A stretch of DNA of 64,000 nucleotides from Chimonanthus salicifolius. Its lineage: Eukaryota > Streptophyta > Magnoliopsida > Laurales > Calycanthaceae. Location of the stretch: NCBI GenBank assembly GCA_013350335.1, contig CM023535.1:33326991-33390990 (forward strand), in the 5' to 3' direction. Made by a program: the position numbers and the translations under genes. Each line of letters begins with the position of its first letter. Within the stretch, counting starts at the first letter, position 1. The notes under the pieces were generated by a model. It saw only the letters and a program-made list of their open reading frames with translations. It had not been told where the DNA came from and made no database searches. Below are positions 45,201-54,284 of this stretch, piece after piece.

Positions 45201-45629
45201 GATCACAAGAGCTTGAAGTATTTATTTGATCAGAAAGAGCTCAACCTGAGGCAGCGCAGATGGATGGAATATCTGGCGGACTATGAATTTGCGCTCCGAT
45301 ATCATCCGGGAAAGGCCAACAAAGTGGCGGATGCTCTCAGCCGCATGTCTCATGCATCAGTGGCATGTTTGATCAGGACTGAATGGGAGATGTTGAATTC
45401 CATTCGTGAGTTTAATCTATACATCACAAACCATGGGAGTATGTACAATTTGATCATACGATCCAACATGGTTACAAAGATTGAACAGGAGCAACGAACA
45501 GATCCGGAAATGGCAGAGACATGGGCCAAGATGTCTAATGGCGAGGTTGTACCGGATTGGGAATTACGACCAGGACAGGGTCTTATGTTCCGGGGTAGAA
45601 TTTATGTGCCAAGAAGCTGTAGAAATTAA
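42261..45629 (+). CDS. gag-pol: Gag-protease-RT-RNase H polyprotein of element C
   Basis: A 1,122-residue frame for the capsid, the protease that cuts the polyprotein, and the reverse transcriptase that copies the element's RNA. The N-terminal part (about 20-75) is rich in HEKEP-like repeats absent from A and B. The capsid core lies at about 150-290, with a CCHC zinc knuckle from C365 ([14 protein letters not shown]). Protease DSGASH is at D451. RT is at about 610-830, with [10 protein letters not shown] and FIDDILIYS (catalytic D772, D773). RNase H is at about 915-1030 ([29 protein letters not shown]). It stops at TAA 45627-45629 at the start of integrase, where A and B carry a Glu codon. 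The frame continues without a shift. ATG chosen from the conserved position after TGACTTAG. Confidence 0.95.
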   Translation: MAPKKKIPQNQKGKEKVLQITQHEKVLSQHEKSVHEKEPTIHEKEVTQPDEEQSVHEKPHNAEESQHSWREEKGSEEASQKEGEGNSGVHIPHVPPELQGLVQAVVTSVLQQHMNGSESSRDASDRSMAREFQQQRPPYFKGKEGAVGAEHWLKKITQILKLLKISSHADRILLATSQLIEDAGKWWEVVEKQRELIPVRERTAMTWNEFSATFLEHYFPEEEKERQTELFLSLVQGSMTVAEYHREFLSLSIYAFYMVDTELRKARKFERGLRPNIRAKVTIFKCTTLAEVVSKATIAEKEVNATVRFDNRRAPSGRGGFQPNNRFRPNLSRPSPSTGSAGSFRPNQPSPSASVTQSFKGVNNCFHCNQPGHFKRDCPKLNRLSYSRGSFRPPARPANSRGGRTYNQAGRAPTPTGSGRLFALEPPEDVDHSVIQGMAVVNSSYAYALFDSGASHSFISASFITATGTLVQKLSTTLTVVSPVGDTSLGLICTAIDTELAGLRFEFNYLVLDMTEYDIIFGMDWLASYEANIDCYRRRVTFWSPEGKQYIVRADKQSRLQEGLHHLVLNNIVINKAPVTELPAIVKEFVDVFPKELPGIPPMRELNFEIKLYPGTSPVSLPHYRMAPAEMSELKKQLDELLRLGCIRNSTSSWGAPVLFVKKKDGSLRMCVDYRKLNQLTVRNKYPLPRIDDLFDQLRGSSHFSKIDLMSGYHQIQVKEEDIEKTAFRTRYGLFEFVVMPFGLTNAPAVFMDLMNRIFRPYLDRFVIVFIDDILIYSKSQEDHAEHLRIVLNTLRQNQLYAKASKCEFWLPEVKFLGHVITTDGIAVDPAKVAAVSEWKAPKNVTEIRSFLGLAGYYRKFIMDFSKIASPLTRLTQKGVKYEWSELCNQRFEELKERLTTAPILVLPERGKGYEVQCDASGEGLGCSLMQRNRVVAYGSRQLKIHERLYPTHDLELAAVVFALKSWRHYLYGEKFEVFSDHKSLKYLFDQKELNLRQRRWMEYLADYEFALRYHPGKANKVADALSRMSHASVACLIRTEWEMLNSIREFNLYITNHGSMYNLIIRSNMVTKIEQEQRTDPEMAETWAKMSNGEVVPDWELRPGQGLMFRGRIYVPRSCRN

Positions 45630-46892
45630 TTATTGATAGAGGCACATCAGAGCAAGTTGTCCATTCATCCGGGTAGCACAAAAATGTATCATGATTTAAA
45701 AAGACATTATTGGTGGCATGGACTCAAGAAGGATGTTGCAGACTACGTGGCTCATTGTTTAACTTGTCAGCAGGTTAAGACGGAACATCAGAAGCCACCA
45801 GGGTTACTCAAACCCTTAGCAGTGCCGGAATGGAAATGGGAGCACATTTCCATGGACTTTGTGACGGGGTTGCCGAGGTCCTCGAAGGGCAATGACGCTA
45901 TATGGGTTGTGGTAGACCGATTGACCAAGTCCGCGCATTTTATTCCTATCAAGATGACGGATTCATCAGAGACATTGGGTCGGAGATATATCAAAGATAT
46001 CATCAGATTACATGGTATTCCACAGACTATAGTGTCTGATAGAGATGGCCGATTCACCGGCAGGGTATGGCAGAGCATGCAGTCGGCCATGGGAACCGAT
46101 CTACTTATTAGCACAGCATTCCATCCACAGACCGATGGACAATCGGAAAGAACAATACAAACGTTGGAGGACATGTTGAGGGCGTGCATGCTAGACTTCA
46201 AAGGTGGATGGGAGGATCATTTGCCATTGGTGGAATTTTCTTATAACAATAGCTACCAGGCAAGCCTCCAGATGGCACCATTCGAAGCTTTGTATGGTAG
46301 ACCATGCAGGTCACCAGTGTGCTGGACCGAGGTCGGCGAACCTGCACTGATAGGACCTGAGTTGGTTGCAGAAACTACTGCACAGATCCAGTTGATACGT
46401 CAACATTTGTTGACCGCACAGAGTCGGCAAAAGAGTTATGCGGATAAAAGGAGGAGGTTTCTCGAATTTGAAGTGGGAGACATGGTATTCTTGAAGGTCT
46501 CGCCACGAAAAGGGCACATGAGATTTGGGAAGAAAGGAAAATTGTCGCCAAGATATGTGGGACCGTTTTCAATTATCAGAAGGATGGGAGATGTAGCCTA
46601 TCAGTTGGCACTTCCTTCGCAATTGGCGTCTCTACATGATGTGTTCCATGTGTCGATGCTGAGGAAGTACAACCCTGATCCGTCTCATGTTTTGGATGTG
46701 CAAGATATAGATGTGCAAAGCGATGTCACTTATGTTGAGAAGCCGGTCAGAATATTGGAGAGTGAGCAAAGGGTGTTGCGTAACCGAGCGATTCAGTTCG
46801 TCAAGGTGGTCTGGGATCGACATGGTGTTGAGGAAGCCACTTGGGAATTAGAATCGGAGATGAGAACATCTCACCCTGAATTGTTTGTATGA
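45630..46892 (+). CDS. pol: Integrase and chromodomain-like tail of element C, downstream of the stop
   Basis: Same frame as the upstream part, about 420 codons. Zinc-binding region [19 protein letters not shown]...[14 protein letters not shown] core [20 protein letters not shown] and [14 protein letters not shown] module GKLSPRYVGPFSIIRRMG; chromodomain-like tail ([18 protein letters not shown], then HGVEEATWELESEM). The tail may guide integration to particular chromatin, as known for chromoviruses. All visible key residues are present. It has no ATG of its own near the start, so it would need readthrough, or it is simply inactivated by one recent mutation. Confidence 0.93.
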   Translation, partial: LLIEAHQSKLSIHPGSTKMYHDLKRHYWWHGLKKDVADYVAHCLTCQQVKTEHQKPPGLLKPLAVPEWKWEHISMDFVTGLPRSSKGNDAIWVVVDRLTKSAHFIPIKMTDSSETLGRRYIKDIIRLHGIPQTIVSDRDGRFTGRVWQSMQSAMGTDLLISTAFHPQTDGQSERTIQTLEDMLRACMLDFKGGWEDHLPLVEFSYNNSYQASLQMAPFEALYGRPCRSPVCWTEVGEPALIGPELVAETTAQIQLIRQHLLTAQSRQKSYADKRRRFLEFEVGDMVFLKVSPRKGHMRFGKKGKLSPRYVGPFSIIRRMGDVAYQLALPSQLASLHDVFHVSMLRKYNPDPSHVLDVQDIDVQSDVTYVEKPVRILESEQRVLRNRAIQFVKVVWDRHGVEEATWELESEMRTSHPELFV

Positions 46893-46918
46893 TTTACTTT
46901 GAAATCCTACTTCGTTCG

Positions 46919-46954
46919 ATTTTCGGGACGAAAATTATAAAAAGATTATTGTAT
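46919..46954 (+). other. Palindrome and polypurine-rich stretch, element C
   Basis: ATTTTCGGGACGAAAAT (46919-46935) followed by a short, AT-rich purine run (ATAAAAAGA) before the 3' LTR. The tract is less pure than in A and B. Confidence 0.6.
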
Positions 46955-49900
46955 TGTAACACCCTGGAATTTCAAAGTTATCAGTTTATGTGAAAATATT
47001 CATATTTACGGAATTGCCATTGTGATAAAAATTGATTGGAATTTAAATGGGTCAATGGCTCAATCGAGACCCAAAGGATGATAGTTGGTTTACAAAACAA
47101 ATAAATGGGTAAGATAAATTTAAACGGGACAAGAATCATATTTGGGTCAGATTTTGATAAATGGGTCAAAATGGCTAGATGGGACCCAATGGGTCGTGTG
47201 AATGGCATGATTAACCATGGATTGAGTTCAAGCTTAGTAAATTTAAGTTTATTAATTACTTGAGTTTGGTTGGAGTTGAAATGAATGGTTGGTTTAGTTA
47301 AGTTGAATTTATTAGTTAAGTTAAATTAAATGAGTGACTTAGGTTGGGTGAGTTGAATAAATGAGTTGAATGAATATGTATTTTTAATGTAAGTGAGTGA
47401 AGTGTGTGAATGGGAGGAGAAGTGGTTTAAATTCCAACTTTGAGCAAGAAAAACGTTGGTGCATGGGGAGACATTACCATGCATGTAACCCCCATTTAGG
47501 TGATGAATAAAATGGGAGTTACATTTTGAATGGGAGTTACTTCTTGAAAACACAAAGGTTGCTAGGGACGTTGGCTGCATGCATGAGCAATTTCATGCAT
47601 GTAACGGCTACCATGGAGATATGAGAATGATGGCTTTGAGAGTTACAAATGTATGAATGAAGGAGAATGAAGCACATGGGAGTTTTATTTGGTTGCATGG
47701 AAATTATGGCCTATGCATGAAACTCCAAAGATGGAGACAATTGGAGTTGCCGTTTCATGGAGTTACAAAAGGGGTCCTTGACTTTTCAAATTCAAAAAGG
47801 TTAGATTACACGTTGGAAAGGGCATGAGGGTTTATTCCATGCTTAAGTATTCAAAGAGACAACCAATGGAGGGAGGATGAAGCACATGGGAGTTTCATTT
47901 ACATATGAAACTCCCACATGCAAAATTAATGCAAAATGGATAGTGTGAGGAATGCACACAGCAAAACCGTTGGGAACCCTTGGTGTTTCATTTCATAGAT
48001 GAAACCCCAAGGAACTTAAAGGATTCTAATTATGGAGAGATGAGTTACACAAGGGCTGAATTAACCTTGGACTGTTTTTGATCAAGCAAAGGATTTTCAC
48101 TCTCTCTATCTCTCTATCTCTCTTGGACGTCCTCTATCTTTCTAAAAACTAAGAGCAGTAGCTGGTTGTTAATCAGTCCTTGGTTTGATTCCTTTTCATC
48201 AAGACAAGTTCAGCAAAAAGAGAAGGAACAAGCGGGAGTAAAGATCAAGTGGAGGAGTCGCGGAAACGGTAGGTGTTCGATAAACTATGTTGTTTAATTA
48301 AGAAATATGATCCGGCTATTGGATGGCTGAATCTAACAAGTGTTAAATGTTGGTTAGAAGTACAAGAATGAGATCAAAAGATGGACCATAGGGTTCGGCC
48401 CATTGGATGGCCAAACCCCATGGAAATGATGGATTTGTTTAGATGGTTTTTGGAAATTAAAACCATACAAATTTGGGACTGTTTTTAGATGATTTTAAGT
48501 ATGGGTTTTAAAAAGGTTAAAACATAAATAAGGAAGTTTGTTTTGGACAAAAATGAATGATCAAGAAGTTCAAAACCAAAAGTCATAGGGTTCGGCCACC
48601 ATGGAGGGCCGAACCCCATGCAAATAATGGTTTGTTGTGATGTATTTGGAACAAATAAATCATGAAGTTAATGTACTGTTTTGGGTTATTATTTTAAGAT
48701 GTAAATACATGTTTTACAATGGTTAAAATACATGGATTTGGGTGCTGGTTTCAGACCTAAGATGAAGGACTAAATATTCAAAATTAATCTCATGGTGTTC
48801 GGCCAATATACATGGCCGAACCCTATGAAATTGGTCTAATTTTGGAGGACTGTTTTGAAGGTTAAAAACCTGATTTATATATACGGTTATTACCTGGTTA
48901 ATTGAGGTTTAAAAACAGTAAACGTAATCATTGGGTTCAGCCATGATAGAGGGCCGAACCCCATGTAAAACGGTGTGGGTTTTCATGTTGAGAACCCCAT
49001 GGAAACCATGGAAACCATGAAAATCCATGGACTGTTTTGTAGAATAATTGGGTTAAGTTTATGATGAACATTAGGTATTATTTATATGCTTTGATTTAAG
49101 AATAATATATGTTGTTTATGGAGTTAGTATAGGTAAGTAGTTGGCCAATATGAATGATGGAAATGGAGTATAAAATCACATTGGTGAGGTTCGGCCATGT
49201 GTATGGCCGAACCCCACTAATGATGATTGTGGGACATAATTGTTGATTTTATATGAGGATATGGAGGGTTAAAGAAGGATCAAATTAGGTGATGAGGTTC
49301 AGCCATGTGTATGGCTGCACCCCATTAAAGATGGTTTTATGTATGGTGATGAAAGTTAGTTAATATAAAGCAAAGGTTGGTCTCAATGGCACAATTGTAA
49401 TTATGGCTGAAATGATCAAAAAATAAAATGATCATATGATGGGATAAATGGGCTAAAACCAAAGTGGTAAGGTTCAGCCATAATGTATGGCCGAACCCTA
49501 CTAAGGTTCGTTTAGAAGTTTGGGTAATTAGATAGGTTTTAATTAAATAAATGAATGACCAATGTGTTAATGGATGAGATTCGGCTATGGCTTTGGCCGA
49601 ACCCCACTAGGTGATTCTTGGAACATAAAGCTTTGCTGGAAATTAGGTGGATAAATGATTAAGTTGCTGCCATGTATATAGGGTATTCGGATTTTTAGAA
49701 CGGTGAGCGAGACGTGATCGGAAGACGGTCCAAAGGAAGGATCGAACAAAGTAAACTACTGTAGGTTTCCTACCTTGTTGTAACCACACAACTTATTCGC
49801 TGTTTTATGTTATTTGTTTAAGTTATTTGTATCAAATGTTATATTTACAAATGGCATGTTTGCATAGACATCTCATGCATAGCATGGGATGATGGGGAAG

Positions 49901-50785
49901 TAACCGGAGGCCACACTCAGTCGGGGCGTCCGAAAGACCATTGTGGGGTACCCTGATGATGAGTGTCCCATCAGGAGGAATCCGGAGGCCACACTCCGTC
50001 GGGGCGTCCGAAAGACCACTGTGGGTTACCTTGGCGATGAGAATCCCGTCAAGTAATGGCTATGTTGAATGGTGATGGGTGGGACTCATTACATGCTCAT
50101 TTCATACATAGCATATTTTTATAGAATTTGTCACACATGTATAACTATTATCCTATTTGCATGTTTTTGACTAACCATGTGGTAGCCCTATTCGGAAACA
50201 CTACTGGGCGCGTTGATCTAACGCCCTATCTATATCTTTAGTGGATGATGCAGGGAAAGGAAAGAACGTGGTTGGAGAAGAGGACCAAGTACGAAAACTT
50301 GGGCGATTTGAATGATTGCAATGGACTATGAATGGATTATTTATGGACTTATTAGTTGATTTATTTGGAACAATGTAATTTGTTAAATTAGATGTTGGCA
50401 TGTAATAAGTAGTTAAGTAGATGCTATGGTTGGATTTATTTGAATGGTTTGGAATGAATAGTAGACTAAGGTTATATAATAATTTTGGAAAATAAATAAG
50501 GTACTTTGCTATCTAAAAATGGAAATTGGATTAATCATAGGTTCTATTATAACCTCAGTTAGATCTAGACTAAGTTAATTCCGCTAGTTAAATATATACC
50601 ATGTGCGGATCAGTTTTATGGACTTAGTTCATACGCACATGGGCTTGGCCAGTTAAGGGACGGATTTAGAGATCCGAACTTAACTCGCGTCGTGACATTC
50701 CGCCCCGATCACTTGTTGATTATTATTATATTAAAAAAAATAAAATAAACTCTGATAATTAGAGTGAAAAGGGCGGGGTGTTACA
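46955..50785 (+). repeat. 3' LTR of element C
   Basis: 3,831 bp, almost identical to the 5' LTR, including donor motif (48269), eight dyads, two GC modules (from about 49903) and the U5 stem-loop. Confidence 0.96.
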
Positions 50786-50790
50786 CCATG

Positions 50791-52648
50791 TAGCATGGCC
50801 GAACCCCATGGTAAATGAGGATGATTTTAATTTGGATTATATTTTAATATTATGCATTTTAATTAGGGTTTTTATAAAAAATAAAAAGTTGGAGAATGGT
50901 TTAGGGTTCCAAGGATTTAAAGGGTTAAATGTAGGCAATTTTTGGAAAAAAGTTTTATGATGGAATCCATGGATGATATTTTAGAATTTTTATAAGATTA
51001 GAAGTATGGACAATGGTTAATGAAAATTAGTTTTCAAATGATTAAAAATGGGTGTTTCTAAAGGACTGTTAAAATGAGAAAATCATGAGGAAATGTTGGT
51101 GGTTTTAATGGACGTTAAATGTGATTAAAGGACCCAAGTTAAAAATGAGGGAAAGGCATCATGGGTTCGGCCATGGTGTATGGCCGAACCCATGACCCAT
51201 GTTTTAGGTCATTCATGGGCTAAGTATGGTTTATATATGTGCTTAAATGAAATGGAAATTAAGTTAAGTTAATGATGAAATTTAAATGGATGTTACAAGT
51301 ATGATATGTGATGTTAAATGGAATAAAGATAGTGATTGAAATGGATGATTTAAGTTTTATTGGAGGTATGTTTAAATGGGTAATTGAAACCAAGAGGGAT
51401 GGGGAAAGAAACATCATGGGTTCGGCCATGATGTATGGCCGAACCCATGACCCAAATTTTGATCAATTTTAGGCTAAGGTTAATGCATGTATCAATGCCT
51501 AGGAGGTTGTTTTAAAGGGCCAAAATGAATGAAGATTTGTGATTTTTGAAATGGACTATTTTTGGGACAAAATATGAGTCTTTGAAAACGGCACCAATAA
51601 AAGTGAACCATGAACCCTATGGTAATATTTTGGGACTTTTATGAATGGAAAACAATGGAGAGAAATGAAAATATTAAATGGATTGGTAAGCATGGTAGGT
51701 GTATATGAGATGAAAAATGGGGTTTTAAATGAATGACTTAAATTCATTTGGTGAAGGTAAAATGAACCAAGAAATTAGGAAATGGACATCATGGGTTCGG
51801 CCATGGTGTATGAGAATCAGACATGGGGATTGCCTGAGGGCTATAACCGGAGTCCATGCTCCGTCGGGGCGACCGAGAATCAGACATGGGGATAGCCTGA
51901 GGGCTATAACCGGAGTCCATGCTCCGTCGGGGCGACCGAGAAGCAAACATGGGGAACAGGATATTGTATGATCATACGGATAATGGGTGGGACACATGAC
52001 ATAAGCACCCATGACATAGCATTCATCACATACTTTTTTTGTTGTATTTTATGTTATCGGTATGTGTGTATCACTAATCCATGTGCTAGCCCTACTCGGA
52101 GTCCTACTGGGCGCGTTGACTAACGCCCTATTTCTACCCTAGCTGATGATGCAGGAGAGGCAGGAAGCGGTGGAAATACCGGAGGCCAAGCTTAGGAGCT
52201 TGGAAAGCGCAATCCTAGTTTATATTATGTTTACATTTTGGAGATGTAATTTTAAAAGTAACTTAGCTTGTCGGGTTGTATAAATTTACATTTCTGCGAT
52301 GGTTTGGACGTTACTTATGGACGATACATTTTGTGATGTAATCATGAACATAGGGGCATTTTGGTAAATTCAATGTTGTATCTTCCCTTCTATCTAAAAA
52401 CCTGCAGGATAGACTCTATTATCATGTTCTGCAATGATTATAATCCGCGAGCTTACTTCCTACGCGTGAAACATTCTCGTGGACTTAGTTCCGCGCACGC
52501 GTGGGGTTGGCCAGTTAAGGGTCGGGCTTTAGAAGCTCGGACTTAACTCGCGTCATGGCGTCCGCGCCCTCTCTCACTCTTTTATTTCAAAAAAAAAAAA
52601 TAGACTCTGATTTTCGGAAAACGGGTGAAAAAAGGGCGGGGCATTACA
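50791..52648 (+). repeat. 3' LTR of B, part 2 (after nested C)
   Basis: Resumes at TAGCATGGCCGAACCCC, the second half of the dyad split by C. Near 51813 about 620 bp are missing compared with the 5' LTR (about 29803-30425): the sequence jumps from the middle of a dyad (CCATGGTGTATG) into AGAATCAGACATGG of the GC modules, leaving two modules. It ends GCATTACA at 52648. Confidence 0.92.
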
Positions 52649-53258
52649 CAGCGCGGTCTGGCCTGCTGGAGTTGTTGGAAGAAGAAACCAGATATATAGG
52701 ACAGCTAGGGGTTCCTCTGTCCCACAACTCTGTACACTTTATGTTGCTCGACATATCTGTATCTCAACAACAGAAGCATATCAATGACAACTGCAGCTCT
52801 AATCAAACTAATCTTTGTTTTGGAGAATTTCCCCATGTATCACATAATTTTGCTTATTTTGGGGAAAATCTTGATGTTCTTTGTTTTGGGGAAATTGCCA
52901 AATCATCATCTTGTATTTCTCATTTTTGGGGAAACTTCCTAAGTATCAAGTGTTGTTTCTCAATTTGGGGAAAAATCTGGATGTTTCTCATTTTCGAGGA
53001 AATATGTCATATTTTACTATGTTTGATAAATCCATATTTATAGTGATTGTCCTTCCCTCGCTATTATTCCTTTTTCATCAATTGTTACTCTCAGATTGAA
53101 TGCTTCAGCCTACGTCTAATCAAAGTAAATTAATCGGACCTCATGCAGCTGAGTCCGACCAGTCAGTTAGTTGGGATTCTTTTCTTGTTAGTGAGACATG
53201 ATACCGTCTTAATCTTACTTTGAAAGATTCTTCCTTCCCGTTTCGCTCTGATACCAAC
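52649..53258 (-). other. Minus-strand leader and PBS of element E1
   Basis: Antisense leader with several TTTGGGGAAA-type blocks (the complement of the CCCC blocks) at about 52815-53000, then PBS complement GCTCTGATACCA at 53245-53256 and the LTR end at 53259. The first about 145 bp (52649-52795) is not recognised and is not gag of the known families. A short plus-strand frame here shows no known protein. Confidence 0.65.
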
Positions 53259-53646
53259 TGTAACGCGCCGCCCTTTTTCACTTACCGAAAATCCGAGTCC
53301 ATTTTTTTTTTTTAAATAAAGAGTAAAAGAGAGCGGGAACGTCACGACGTGAGCTAAGTCAGAGCTTCCAAAGCCCGGCCCCTAAGTGGTCAACCACACG
53401 TGTGCGTGGACAAGTGCACTAAAACATTTCACACGCGATACGACGACTTTCGGAATACCCATTACGGGAATTAACATTGGATTACAACATTTACTTAGCA
53501 AGGAAGACAATCAATATAAATTAACTTAATCCAAATTAATCATCATTCAATCCATAGCAAATAGTCTAAGCTATTACATTCCCAAATACTAGCTACTCAA
53601 ATGACATTGTCCATGAATAAACTTAAATAAAGTGAAACTAAATTAT
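53259..53646 (-). repeat. Truncated LTR end of E1
   Basis: Antisense LTR end starting TGTAACGCG, with a decayed U5 stem-loop (about 53350-53395). After about 388 bp it is cut and joined directly to the antisense gag start of E2. Confidence 0.7.
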
Positions 53647-54108
53647 CGGGTGTTTCTTCTTCTTGGAGGCATTTTCCTAAGTCATCAAAGCATTGATTGA
53701 CTTAGTTTTCTCATTAAATTTTATGTTCACATACTTGGGGAAAGTTGCCTAATCATCATTTTGTATTTATTGTTTTTATGAAATTTTCCTATGTATCATA
53801 TAATACTTCTCATTTTGGGGAATATCATGATGTTTCTTGTTCGGGGGAGATACGTCCTATTTCGTTATGTTTGATAAATCCACAATTAATAGTGATTGTT
53901 TTTCCCTTGCTGTTATTTTCCTCATCAAATGTTGTTCTCAGATTGAATGCTTACAGTCTGATTCTCAACAAAGTAAATTAGTTTGGCCCCCGTGCAGCAG
54001 ACTCCAAAGAGTCGGCCAGTTTGGATTTTTATCTTGTCTGTGAGACATGATACCGCATTAATCTTACTTTGCGAGATTCAACACTTCCAGTTTCGCTCTA
54101 ATACCAAC
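53647..54108 (-). pseudogene. gag: Start of gag plus leader and PBS of element E2
   Basis: Minus strand: gag begins at 53672 (MPPRRRNT..., about eight codons, cut at 53647). Upstream come TGACTTAGGAAA and CTAAGTCAAT, the leader with GGGGAAT blocks on the plus strand (about 53735-53855), and a PBS with one change (GCTCTAATACCA, 54095-54106). The rest of the element is lost. Confidence 0.7.
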
Positions 54109-54145
54109 TGTAACGCCCCGTCCTTTTTCACTCGCCAAAATCAGA

Positions 54146-54184
<39 letters not shown>

Positions 54185-54284
54185 AAAGAGTGAGAGAGAG
54201 CGGAAACGTCACGACGCGAGTTAAGTCCAAGTTTCCAAAACTCGACCCTTAACTGGCCACCTTTACGTGTGCGTGGACTAAGTC
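54109..54284 (-). repeat. LTR of E2, part 1
   Basis: Antisense LTR end TGTAACGCCCC with the U5 stem-loop in an altered but paired form (about 54200-54245). It is interrupted at 54285; the last five bases, AAGTC, are the target duplication of the solo LTR. Confidence 0.75.
54147..54181. repeat. (TA)n microsatellite
   Basis: About 17 TA units replace the poly-T/poly-A run that other LTR copies carry at this place. Confidence 0.9.

Larger units (their letters stand above)
38027..50785 (+). mobile_element. Element C: very young, nearly intact Ty3/gypsy chromovirus
   Basis: 12,759 bp with LTRs 38027-41854 and 46955-50785, and a perfect 5-bp target duplication CCATG (38022-38026 and 50786-50790). 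The LTRs differ by about three substitutions (C/T at about 38528 against 47457, one A/T in TTTGATTAAG, one C/A in the GC module) and three single-base length changes. This is the least divergence of any pair in the window. Primer-binding site and LTR ends are intact. The polyprotein keeps one frame with a single stop. It is a different family from A and B. Confidence 0.96.
27094..52648 (+). mobile_element. Element B: Ty3/gypsy chromovirus with element C nested in its 3' LTR
   Basis: Same family as A: 5' LTR 27094-31258, internal region 31259-36323, 3' LTR 36324-38026 plus 50791-52648. There is no target duplication (left flank is D's PPT end TCTAT, right flank CAGCG), which fits a tandem D-LTR-B-LTR array made by recombination. 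Damage: a 5' LTR ending TTATA instead of TTACA, a mutated primer-binding site, three stops in Gag-Pol and a roughly 620-bp deletion in the 3' LTR. It is probably dead. Confidence 0.92.

Noticed and set aside
45627..45629. Programmed stop-codon readthrough to make integrase in C
   Set aside because: A and B have a sense codon at this place and fuse Gag to Pol in one frame, so recoding there is not a family trait.
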